Shown here one piece after another: positions 54,978-64,000 of a DNA stretch of 64,000 bases (its first letter is position 1; each line of letters opens with the position of its first letter). The stretch comes from Lyophyllum atratum. Lineage: Eukaryota > Basidiomycota > Agaricomycetes > Agaricales > Lyophyllaceae. The notes under the pieces were generated by a model. The model saw only the letters and a program-made list of their open reading frames with translations. It was not told the origin of the DNA and ran no database searches. The stretch lies in NCBI GenBank assembly GCA_014905825.1, contig JACGCN010000004.1:1860001-1924000 (forward strand). Reading direction: 5' to 3'. The position numbers and the translations under genes are program-made.

Positions 54978-55302
54978 GATGGTAATACTAGAAGGATGGA
55001 GGGCTGAGACGGTGCAGCCCCCGGGCTTTATATGCGTTTCGATGTGGCGCCATGACGAGAAACATGACGCAGGTGTTCCGATGGGATGACGGGATGTGAT
55101 CAGTCTGGGCTGCTTGTTTGGTGTGAGTCGTGGGGTAGATGAGACGACTCCTGAATCACGTCACGTCACCACGTCGATTCGCAGACGCGTACACATATAC
55201 AAACAAGTCCCTGGTTCGAAACGCCGACATGCCCACTGCATCGAGTCATATCGCGTCCTCGCGGGGTATACATACCCATCAGAAAACACGTCGCAAAAAG
55301 CT
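54978..55302. promoter_or_regulatory. Divergent promoter region
   Basis: 325 bp between the start codons of the Gly/Gln-rich gene (minus) and the 2OG oxygenase (plus). GGGCTTTATATGC at 55023-55035 (minus strand GCATATAAAG) is a good TATA box for the minus gene, 45 bp upstream of its ATG. Confidence 0.55.
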
Positions 55303-56252
55303 ATGGAGTCTACAACCCAATCAACGATAACCGTGACCCCAATCGATTTCGCTCAAACATCCCTAGCGGACCCCTACGGCCTCTTCTACGCCAAAATCAT
55401 CGACGGCCTCTTTACGCCCACTGACTGCGAACGCCTCCTCGCCCTCGCTTCCTCCTCTAACGGCTGGCAGCCGGCTGGACTTAGCACACGCGGAACCGAG
55501 CAGACTGTCCACGCAGGCTTTCGGAACAGTGACCGCGTCTTGGTGATTGACGATGAACATTCAGCGTGGATCTACGAGAAGCTCAGGCCGTACGTCGAAG
55601 AGATACACGAAATAGTTCCAGACGGGAGATGGGGGTGTATCACTGGAAAAGCAGGGAAGACGCAAGGCCCGACGTGGTCCCTCACTGGGTACGTTGCGAT
55701 CACACAGATACTCTATTATTGGATCCATGCTAACGACGAGTTATGTCCTGATGATGCAGTGTGAACCCCCGGCTCAGCTTCCTGCGCTACGGCCCAGGCC
55801 ACTATTTCAAACCGCACTGTGACGGCCTAATCGAAGTGGGCACCACCAAGTCCTTCGTCACGCTCCACCTCTACCTCAACGACTCCGCCCTAGGATCCGA
55901 GCCACTCCAACTCACCGCCACAAACCCACCTCCATCTACACCCACACCCGGAAATAACTTACCGTCTTCCACAACACCATTCCCTACAGCTCCATCCCCG
56001 GCGCCATTAGCAGGCCTAAACCAAGAACCGCCCGCAGCAGACGGCGTTCCGCTCCACGGCGGCGCCACACGATTTTGGACGCCGAACAAGAAGGCGTACC
56101 TCGACGTGCATCCGAAGCTTGGCCGTGTGCTGATATTCCAGCAGCGCATGCTTGTACACAGCGGGGAGGAAGTCACGCAAGGTATCAAGTACACGATGCG
56201 CAGCGACTTCCTGTTTGAACAAAAGGGGGCCCAGAAGAAGGGAAAGGCGTGA
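55303..56252 (+). CDS. 2-oxoglutarate/Fe(II) oxygenase, prolyl 4-hydroxylase type
   Basis: The ATG at 55303 (MESTTQSTITVTPIDFAQTS) is chosen because homologous sequence begins near PYGLFYAKIIDGLFTPTDCE. One intron near 55691-55761 joins WSLTG to VNPRLSFLRYGPGHYFKPHC. Iron ligands: H and D in PHCDG, distal H in FQQRMLVHSGEEV; the 2-oxoglutarate-binding basic residue is the R in KYTMRSDFLF. That is the complete facial triad, so it should be active. A Pro/Thr-rich insert (PPPSTPTPGNNLPSSTTPFP) sits between the two halves of the barrel. No signal peptide is obvious, so it resembles cytosolic fungal P4H-domain proteins rather than ER collagen-type enzymes; substrate unknown. An upstream in-frame ATG at 55096 is far away and unlikely. 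About 290 aa. Confidence 0.87.
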
Positions 56253-56444
56253 TCGTCATCGCTATAATCACTAGATACCATTGGAGTCAATTTAGATCAC
56301 ATAGCAATGATGATAACATTCGATGAGCCCCAAAATGTCGGTATCGAAGGTATTGAATGTACAGTACGTAGGGTAATATGCATAGACCGAAGTCGCATTT
56401 AACTGGTGAAGGTACGAGAATAGATGTCCGGAATCCAAATGTGC

Positions 56445-57029
56445 TTAACAACACATCTCGCAAGGGCAGCCTGCCAAAGTTTAGTAAATCGCGGGTATGC
56501 ATATAAGTGGGAAAGGACGCACATAGAATATCGGCAACGCAGTCGCAGCATCCCTGCAGTAGCATTATTCATTGAACACAGGCATGACGGAACGACCTGA
56601 TATGTACTTACCTCGCAGCATTCTAAAATAAAAGAGCGAAACCATCAGACCAGACGAAGAATGGAGAATGGAGAAAAGGAGTACGTACCGAAACATAGGA
56701 AGCACCCGAAGAGGCCCAAGAAGCAGTCCTAGACGCACAAGTTCAAATTCAAAATCTACGACAAGACTGGACGAGCGAGGACATACCTTCGCTGCTCCGC
56801 CACCACGAAGCCTCCGGGCCTTGTTGTGATCGTGGGCACAAGACTCGTGCGTTTCAGTCTGAGAGTCCAATGTCTCTACACAACCACAAGAGCGGTTAGC
56901 GAAAGTACCGGAAGAGGAAAGGAAGGAGCACGCACTCATCGTCATACTCTCGGCCTTAGGTTGCGCCGACACCGGTGCGGTCTTCGCTGCCAATGGGAAG
57001 GCAAGGGGTTGTTCGCTCGCTGCGTACAT
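56445..57029 (-). CDS. Small CYSTM-like Cys-rich protein
   Basis: Five or six tiny exons join in phase: MYAASEQPLAFPLAAKTAPV ... ESMTM, KTLDSQTETHESCAHDHNKA, RRLRGGGAAK, DCFLGLFGCFLCF, ECCE, GCCDCVADIL, CCPCEMCC and a stop at 56447-56445. The hydrophobic Cys-rich end with a preceding LRGGGAAKDC block is the hallmark of a fungal family of short membrane-associated, stress-inducible proteins (CYSTM-like), presumably with a palmitoylated or membrane-embedded Cys helix. The last acceptor (TTGGCAG at 56470) is chosen because it gives the CCPCEMCC ending; unspliced the frame would run on to 56290 with no family resemblance. About 105 aa. Convergent with the 2OG oxygenase gene. Confidence 0.75.
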
Positions 57030-58051
57030 CGTGCTTATACTTGGATAAGGGCGGGGCGTTGGTTTGAGATTAGCTAGACGGCGGCAATCCGAATCAAATC
57101 AAGTCAAGTCTGGGTATGAGTGTGAGTGAGAATGCAGGTCTTGAGAAAGACGTCTGATCCTAAAGCGAGACTATGTGCGCCATTCCACCTTTGTTGTGGT
57201 CTTTATATAACACCAGACCAGGGGTTGCGAGGTATTTTTAGTTCGAAGGCGCAGGGAATGACGTCCATGGGGGCTGTATCGTTATGCTATTCATAGCTTG
57301 ACTATAAATAGATGGACTGGGAGTTGAGAGGCAAGATTGCTATTGGCGGTGGTGGGAATGAGGCTCAGGAGAGGGCTGTGAGACAATTGAAAGCGACAGG
57401 GGACCGTAGAGGGGAGATGTAGTACTGCGCCGCGGTTGAGCAAGTAAAGGAGGCCGCAGTGTGCACTAGTAGTAGCAGGTGATGCGTCCGCGACGACGGA
57501 CAGCGACTGGGACGGAGTGGTTGGCTCGCCGTGGATTCGGCATGACACGGCGACAAACATTTTGTCTCCTCTTGTCCCCATCTTGCCAGGTTGCGATTTT
57601 TCGATGGTTATCACGCGTTTCCAACCCGAAATTCGAAATCCACCAACGGCCGCGGTCGTTTGATTCGTTTCAATCAAAGGCTTGTTGTCTCTGGACCACG
57701 TTCATCCCAGGAACGCACGTAGGACTTCTTCGCTGAATTCACCTGTTGGTCTGGAAGATCGGAGTCGTTGAAGGTGCGGGCGAGGTCGTTGCGTGTCGCG
57801 GGGGTAGGACTTACCGTTTGGAGGCCAGTCGGAGCCCCATCTGGACGGAGACGAATCGAAAACGTCGTTGAAGAGCGGCACAAGGAGCTCGGAGATCGAT
57901 GTTCTCGTCAGCGCCGAGCAGCCGTGCAACCGAGCGTCGATCACGGATTTTTAAGGTCCGACTCACCAACTCTCTACCTTAAAGTTACACTTGACCTTAC
58001 AACCGAGGAGGGCGGAATTATCGTACTCAACCTAGACGTTCACGGGATTGT
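57030..58051. promoter_or_regulatory. 1-kb divergent intergenic region
   Basis: Between the CYSTM-like gene (minus) and the hydrolase (plus). A TTATATAAC at 57205-57213 (GTTATATAA on the minus strand) lies about 180 bp upstream of the CYSTM-like ATG and may be its TATA box. Open frames here lack domains. Confidence 0.45.
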
Positions 58052-59397
58052 ATGTCTCCCAGTAACTTTGTGACCTTGTCGTACAAACAGGTCCCGACGT
58101 CCTTGAACCCCATCGACATCCAGCTAGATATTTACCCACCAGCGTTTACTCCCAATGGCACACATACAGCCATTCCTTCAGTACCTGCGGTAATCTACTT
58201 CCATGGGGGTGGCCTAACAGTCGGAAATCGTCAATCTTGGTTCCCTGACTGGCTTCAAAGTCAGTATATGTTACTTTTGCTCTTTCTCTATCCCTTGCTT
58301 ATCGTTCAGATGCTAATTCAAACATGAAGAGCGCACCGCGGCTGCAGGTTACGCTTTCATTTCTGCGGATTATCAGCTTATGACACCAGCAACGGGGCAT
58401 GATATCCTGCGGGATATACAAGATCTGCTGACATTCGTGACTTCACGAGACATTGAGTTGCCTTCTCTCACCGTGTCTGGCGATGCCACCCACGTTCTCA
58501 ACAATGGAAATCTTTCTTCGGTACCCAAGTCATTCAGCGTTGACCCAGATGCGATCGCGGTAGCGGGAACGAGTGCTGGTGGGCTTTGCGCATATCTCGC
58601 TGCTATGCACTGCGTTTCGCCAAAGCCTGCGGCCCTGGTTTCACTGTATGGGATGGGCGGAGACTACTTTGTGAGTTAGGATATCATCTTGCGGCGCGAA
58701 ACAGACTGATTGAAATTCGCAGACACCTCACTACCTCACCCCAAAGACGGAGCCCTTCTTCCGTGGAAGAGAGATCCTCGATCCCCGCGATTTCTTAGAT
58801 CTCCTCCACCCCAACCATCTTCCCGATAGCCCGACGGAGCTCACACATACCCCTTTCTCGTCTCTCCAGCCTGTTGCAGACTCGGGCCTTGTATACCATC
58901 CAGAGACATATCATACCCCTGGATTCCCAGCCAACCCACGCATGCTCCTCACGCGCCTCTATCTTCAACTCGGCGTCTTCCTCGACTACTACACCGGTGC
59001 ACACGAGGACGGCGGGATCACTGTTGTTCTTCGCGAAGCTCTGGAGTTGAAATCCGCTTCTCAGGAAGAATTCCTCAATGGTGTGCGCGCCCTAGTCCCC
59101 CCTCAGCACCATGGGCTCTTTCCACAATTCGGCGTGACTTCGGAATGGCCTCCGACGATTATGTTGCACGGGACCGCGGATTCAGCAGTACCGATTTGGG
59201 AATCAAGGAGCTTGGGACGGCAGTTGAGGGCGTGCGGGGTGCCCGTGGAGATCTATGAGGCTGAAGGCGCGGAACATTCATTTGATTATGAACCTGGGGC
59301 GGAGGAGAAGTTTGGGGACGCGTTTGATGCGGTGGGTCAGTTTTTAGAACGGTACATTGGGGGGAAGCGGAGTGCGGCGGGGACGGAAGTGCAATAA
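58052..59397 (+). CDS. Alpha/beta-hydrolase (HSL/hydrolase_3-like carboxylesterase)
   Basis: The ATG at 58052 gives MSPSNFVTLSYKQVPTSLNP, IDIQLDIYPP, then the oxyanion-hole motif VIYFHGGGLTVGN. After an intron KRTAAAGYAFISADYQLMTP and HDILRDIQDLLTFVTSRDIE; the nucleophile elbow is VAGTSAGGLCAYLAAMH (Ser in G-T-S-A-G). A second intron near 58675 leads to TPHYLTPKTEPFFRGREILD and a lid region with ANPRMLLTRLYLQLGVFLDY. The acid is the D of MLHGTADSAVPIW and the base the H of AEGAEHSFDYEPG: the full triad is present. End at 59397 (GGKRSAAGTEVQ). No signal peptide, so an intracellular esterase; substrate unknown. A GTATGT overlapping the start codon could be read as a splice donor, but the VTLSYKQV start matches homologues. 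Confidence 0.86.
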
Positions 59398-62300
59398 TGG
59401 ACGGTGGGTGACAGGTTCCGGATTATGTGGAAGATTAGAGCTGGTGAGTTGGCTAAGTTTACGAGACTTATCTATCCGACTCTAACCTGACAAAAGTTTG
59501 ATGTATTAGATTATGTGTATGTATATCATTATATGTCTCGTCCTCGCCCAAGCGATCTGAAAGATTCGCGTGGACTTGCATGCGCTTCAAGTTCTAAACG
59601 CACCACTTCTTGTCTTCGAACCATGAAGGCACCTAAGCAGCAAATCTGACAGCTTCTCCATGTACTCTTTATGTTCCAAGGCGGGTTTGTCACATAATTC
59701 AATCAATCCATCTAGCACGCTTCAAGAAGGCTTCAAGTGAATGTACGACCACGTTCATGGGAACGCTTCATCAGATTGCGTACACTCACAAGTCACAGCC
59801 CGAGTACGCCATGCGGCCTCGCGAACGCGAGTTGGCCTCCTCTGCTCGTGCGACGGCTTCAGCTTCCCGGCAGGTACTACGTCTCAATGATTGTTTGCCG
59901 ACTGCCAGTGAATATTAACAGTGCCGGTAGCAGGTGCGACTTAGTATTCGAATTTAAGTCCGTATCAGGTCTGTTTATATCTGTTGGACATGGGGCCATG
60001 GCCAGGGTAACTTGTTCCTTGTGCAATCACCATGAGGCAGAAGATGAACTGCAAGCGTCGAAGGCGGCATCACTCACGGTGTATGGAGGTTGGAAATTTT
60101 TGAAGGTAGGACACATGTTAGTCTTCCTGTAAGACTACTCATGAACGGAGAAAGCCCGTCCCCATCTCGTTGGTAAAGTTGGAACTGTGACCGCTAAGTA
60201 AGGAGACAGCGCCAACGGTCAGATTGCGGACCCTGCAGATCACTTGGCGGCTTTATTTTTGGAGCTCAATCGTTCAGCTTGTTTGAGGGAATCATTTAAT
60301 ACCTAATATGATTCTGCAGGAAAGCTTTGAGCATGCCGTGGTGTCAACATTATTTGTGGGGACCGGGTAAGTATCGTCCGTCCGGTTTCTTGTATGCACA
60401 GGGCATCGAGTATTAAAATTCCGGTGGTTGTTGGTCCAGGTGTTCTCATCGTTGTCGTTCTGACCAATGATCGGGCAAGCGTGGATCAGAGGCACAAGTG
60501 GATAGGTGAAAACCGGACCGTGCGACGGGATAGCTCTGGGAGCCTGTCCAGGTCCGGCTTATGTATTTTTCTGAACTTTAGGTACGGCACGTGTACTTAA
60601 AGAAAAACACAAAAAAGGGAAGTGGAGGGTGGGACTCGAAAAATCTCACAAGCCTCTGCAAAATCTATAGAGAGGTTCAGTGAACGAACCGAGGTCTCTA
60701 ATGATTCCGGTCTTACCTAGGAAGAGGTTGCAGTAGAAGCGAGGTCCCTAGGGGGTGTCTCGCTGGAACGCTCTTTCCTAGGCAAGGGGTACACGTGATG
60801 CGTGAGGCAGAGGCTTGCGAATTCTCATAATGTCGTAAGGCGCCGTGCCGTCGCAAAGCCTGCTACTTCTGCTCGGGGCCAATGTACAATTCTAATGCTT
60901 CCCCCTCGTGATATTATCTCTACCTCGCCGTCTGCCCGTCCTTGCCACTGGCTTTGTTCAACTCTGCTTATGCCACTCGCGAAGTATCTGATGAGGGATT
61001 GAGATCGCTACTTGAGTCTGTCGTTCAGACTCGTTCTACCATTCTAAATTGTTGATTTTCTGGCCTGATAAATAATGATATATAGACCCAATATATGTTG
61101 AACAGCCGACTAGACCATCGATGTCTGCCAAAAGAGGCACGGGATGTAGCAAATGAAGACATGGTTCATTAGAAACAGGAAACAGTTTGTTATTTACAGG
61201 AACGATGCGTGGGTCAACAGGAATTTCAACGGGCTAACATGGGTTTCAACATGGAGTTCAACGGGTGAACAGGGGCTTAACGATGACGCAGAGTCACTAG
61301 GGTTATTGGTAAGCTATGACAATTAGACGGGCATGAGAGGGGGACGGAGATACGCACATGAAGCGGGGACAAAGTCCGAGAATAACATGAGGTGCAAGAG
61401 TGATCATTTCGAAGTTCTGGACAGTGGTGAGAGTGAAAGCGGAGCTTGTGGTAACTAACAGTGGGAGAGCAAGACAGCCAGTGGCACCAGGAGAGCCTAG
61501 GGAGGCGACCAAATGCTGAGGCACGGAAGACTAAGGCGACAGGTGATGAAAGACAGCGGGAACGGGCAGACAGTCGATGGCGGCGAGCATTGGGGGCTGT
61601 AGTCTAGGACGAAGGGAGGGATAGGAGGGGTTTGAAACCGAGAGGGGTAAATAAATAGGAAGAATATGTTTGACCCACGGTCGCTCATGATGAAATCCAG
61701 AGTCTTGAACACGATTTGTTTCAGGCGACACAAACGCGACGGTCATCAAGTCTTGAATGCGATTTGTTTCATGTAACGGTTTGGGGACGCGAAGCGAGTC
61801 TGGGAGACGCGACGCGATTGATCACGAGACGTTTTTTTTAGGCACAGGTCACATGGGGTACCGGTGAGACCATATTAGAAATTCTTTTGGCCCGCAACTG
61901 CCCTTAAGAACCTACTACTAAAGTAGCAGGTATTGGACTTGTGTAATCACTCGATTAAACTCGATCAATCGTTGACTTGTCATCTGTTTAGGTCAGCGGC
62001 TGAAGATGGAACAAAATACACAAGCAAGCATGTGCAAATAATGATCTTTCACCTCCGTCACCAATACAGCTCAGCTGTATTCGCTTAAGGCTCCCTGAAT
62101 CCTGATCCAAGTCCTTGAATAGCGGGACTGTCTTATAATAGGGTTTCTTCCACGTTCCGAAAAGAAAAAATCTTTCGACTTTTTGCTGGGAGCTTAAGAT
62201 ACCAGCGTGCTGCTGACCTCATTGTTGCCCCTTGGTGGCGTAGATCTCTAATTTCCAGTCCAAACCGGAATACCAATTTTTTCGAGGGAACATAAATTGC

Positions 62301-63312
62301 TTTCCCCGACGAAAGGGCGATCTATGGCAAGGTTCGCGAATATGTAATTCAATACGTGCTTCTAGTTAGCGTCCGATACGTAGATTCCATCGCCCCTACG
62401 CAGCCCTTCCATTTACCTCAGTTTGCGTCACGGGTTTGTATTCATGTCTTCTTGATCAACAACAGATAACAACCACGCATCATGTTTTGCGTCCGGCTTT
62501 TGATATCGTGCGCCCTATGCCTGGATGGTGGACCTTCCATCCCCAATTGATCGTGGCATGGAGAGGAGATGGCAGAGCCGGGTACAGCGTGGGGGCCAGT
62601 AAGAGGGTGGGAGATAACCTTAGAATCACGGAAGTCTTGTGGTGTCACCGGTCCTATGATTGCCACGAGACAGAAATCCAAGACGGTCTTGGACGATAAG
62701 AAAAAAGTTTGCAGGACGGCGGTTACCAGTCTATCGTAGACTGAGAACACATCGAATCGCGGTGGCCGTCTATTTTGAGAGAACATGTGAACGAATAGGA
62801 CCGAAGGGGTTCATGTGCAGTTGTTTGGGTGCGCCGTTTTCTGTGCGACTTTAAGCAGTTCTTTGAAATCTTTGCGACGTGTTGTTGATGTCGGATGATC
62901 AGATCAGGCTTGCAGGTCTGTACTTAGAGAAAAGGGGGCGAGAAACCAGGTGCAGTGGAGATAAGGTTGCGGAGTTGTAATTAGCGGCCTCATTCAACGC
63001 CACATCAATGGGTCTCAGCCGTTTCTGGGCGAATGAGGCCCCATTTCGCGGCGGAAAAAGGGGGCAGGGTATAAGCATGAGGCGTCGAAGAGTGGAGAAG
63101 GCAGGGTTTCGATGGGAGGGTTCACAGCTGATGCATGATGGAAAGCGTGTACCGATCTTTGTTTGTTTGTAATGCATGGCATTGTGTTTACATTGTTTGG
63201 ATTTGTGCCTTCCGCCCACATCATCTTGGGTTTTGAGTCTCGGCACTTTCAGCGGCGCCCGCATCTCTGTCCCATACCTCCACCATCGACATAAACGGCC
63301 TTTGCCGTTCGC
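59398..63312. other. 3.9-kb gene-poor stretch
   Basis: No domain, RNA gene or transposon recognised on either strand. Small features only: a ~50-bp direct duplication at about 61701-61771 (GTCTTGAA..CGATTTGTTTCA twice) and TTCAACGGG/TTCAACATG repeats near 61220-61270. Frames such as 59737-60132 and 62442-62786 look random. The right end presumably holds the promoter of the next gene. Confidence 0.5.
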
Positions 63313-64000
63313 ATGAGCCGTCGTCGCTCAAGCTCCTCTGCAATGACCTCTGCAGCCGATAGAGATGTCGTTATGGGACCCCCGCCCGTTCCTGGGTCGT
63401 CGTCGGGTTCCCAGCTGAAGCCGAAGGACGGTCAGGAAATCAGCGAAAAGTATAAGAAGCTGAAAAGGCGCTTTTTTGAACTCGAGGAGGTCAGTGAACG
63501 CTTTACTCTTTTTCTCGTTACCGAGAGAAAGAGTCCTGATGAAAATATTGACGCTTGTTAGAAACACAAGGAAACGAGCACAGAACTTCAACGCTCTGGA
63601 GAACGCAACGTCAAAATGCGCGAAGAACGAAAGTAGGCCCCTCTCTTGATATACACCCAACTCAGTACCCCTTCCCGCGCTATCCTTACTGACGGGCTCC
63701 AACACAGTATCCTGTTGGATCGCATCATCGAGCTCGAAACGGAAGGAGAGCCGTTTAAGAATGGAAGTTCAAGTGCCTCTCCGCCGTCATTACAGCCAAG
63801 CTCAAGTGCATTCCCAAGAACTTTTCTAAATGCTCGCTCCCGTACGTCGCCTGTCGCAAACCTCCGCGACGCACATGCCGAGGATAATGCAGATAGCGAC
63901 CCCGACACCTCGCGTCATCTGGGGTCTGAAACCCACAGGCGCGGTGACGATGACTCTACGGACCGTTACGAGGAAGATTCTCGCGATTCACGGAATGGAG
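63313..64000 (+). CDS. Coiled-coil protein resembling the INO80F domain; continues past the right edge
   Basis: The ATG at 63313 gives MSRRRSSSSAMTSAADRDVV and a Pro/Ser-rich start, then EISEKYKKLKRRFFELEE, spliced across introns to KHKETSTELQRSGERNVKMR and EERNILLDRIIELE. The KYKKLKRRFFELEEKHKE...LxxSxxxxxKxREERxxLLDRIxELE pattern is like the INO80F domain of INO80 chromatin-remodelling complex-associated proteins, which lets me suggest a nuclear chromatin role; this is from memory and less certain than other calls. Downstream is Ser-rich and acidic (AEDNADSDPDTSRHLGS). The gene leaves the window in an open frame. Exons about 63313-63489, 63561-63633 and from 63709. Confidence 0.65.

Noticed and set aside
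59737..60132. 131-codon plus frame in the gene-poor stretch
   Set aside because: No domain and random-looking composition.

Overview
The window is nuclear DNA of a filamentous basidiomycete, most likely an Agaricomycete. Genes are dense on both strands, nearly every gene is cut by introns of about 50-60 bp with GTRNGY donors and CTRAY branch sites, and the families are ones typical of mushroom-forming fungi: alpha-type kinase, the multi-copy 'integrase core' family, GH27 alpha-galactosidases, Tle1/DUF2235 hydrolase and a CYSTM-like small Cys-rich protein. Most gene models below were assembled by hand from exon pieces; splice sites were checked for GT-AG and reading phase, but none has transcript support.

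Left part (1-25 kb) is the accessory, repeat-rich part. It opens with the 5' end of a methylthioribulose-1-phosphate dehydratase gene (MDE1, leaving the window) and a broken GH27 alpha-galactosidase. Then comes one giant minus-strand gene (16797 down to 2964, 883 aa by my model) for a protein with an N-terminal zinc-ribbon-like region and two alpha-kinase domains in tandem, the second apparently a pseudokinase. Two unrelated transposons sit inside two of its introns: a Tc1/mariner-superfamily DNA transposon (5449-8375, TA duplication, imperfect long terminal inverted repeats, intact 755-aa transposase) and a 7.5-kb LTR element (8939-16448, apparently identical 419-bp LTRs, GACAC target duplication) whose interior has no gag or pol but is packed with repeats, including at least a dozen copies of a ~29-nt hairpin whose stems vary in a compensatory way. 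With both elements removed the exons join in frame. Upstream lies an integrase-core DDE gene, a repeat cluster, a mutated mucoidy-inhibitor-A-like pseudogene and a 5'-truncated second GH27 gene.

Middle part (25-46 kb) is mostly core genes: a PAS-domain protein, TRM61 (tRNA m1A58 methyltransferase), RAD4/XPC (nucleotide excision repair), an MFS transporter, a Rid-family protein, a U6 snRNA gene only ~20 bp upstream of the Rid start codon, a secreted BNR-repeat protein, an uncharacterised single-pass membrane protein and the DENN-family protein AVL9, the last two sharing a 56-bp intergenic region. About 0.5 kb upstream of U6 its ~100-bp promoter is duplicated and reads into an unidentified, strongly structured ~113-nt sequence ending in T5: a candidate new Pol III RNA.

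Right part (46-64 kb): a Tle1-like hydrolase, a Ste7/Fuz7-type MAP kinase kinase, ORC6, a Gly/Gln-rich CsbD-like stress protein, a prolyl-4-hydroxylase-type 2OG-Fe(II) oxygenase, a small CYSTM-like protein, an alpha/beta-hydrolase, a ~3.9-kb stretch without a recognisable gene, and the start of a coiled-coil protein resembling the INO80F domain. The core genes are independent housekeeping units rather than a cluster; I see no biosynthetic gene cluster.
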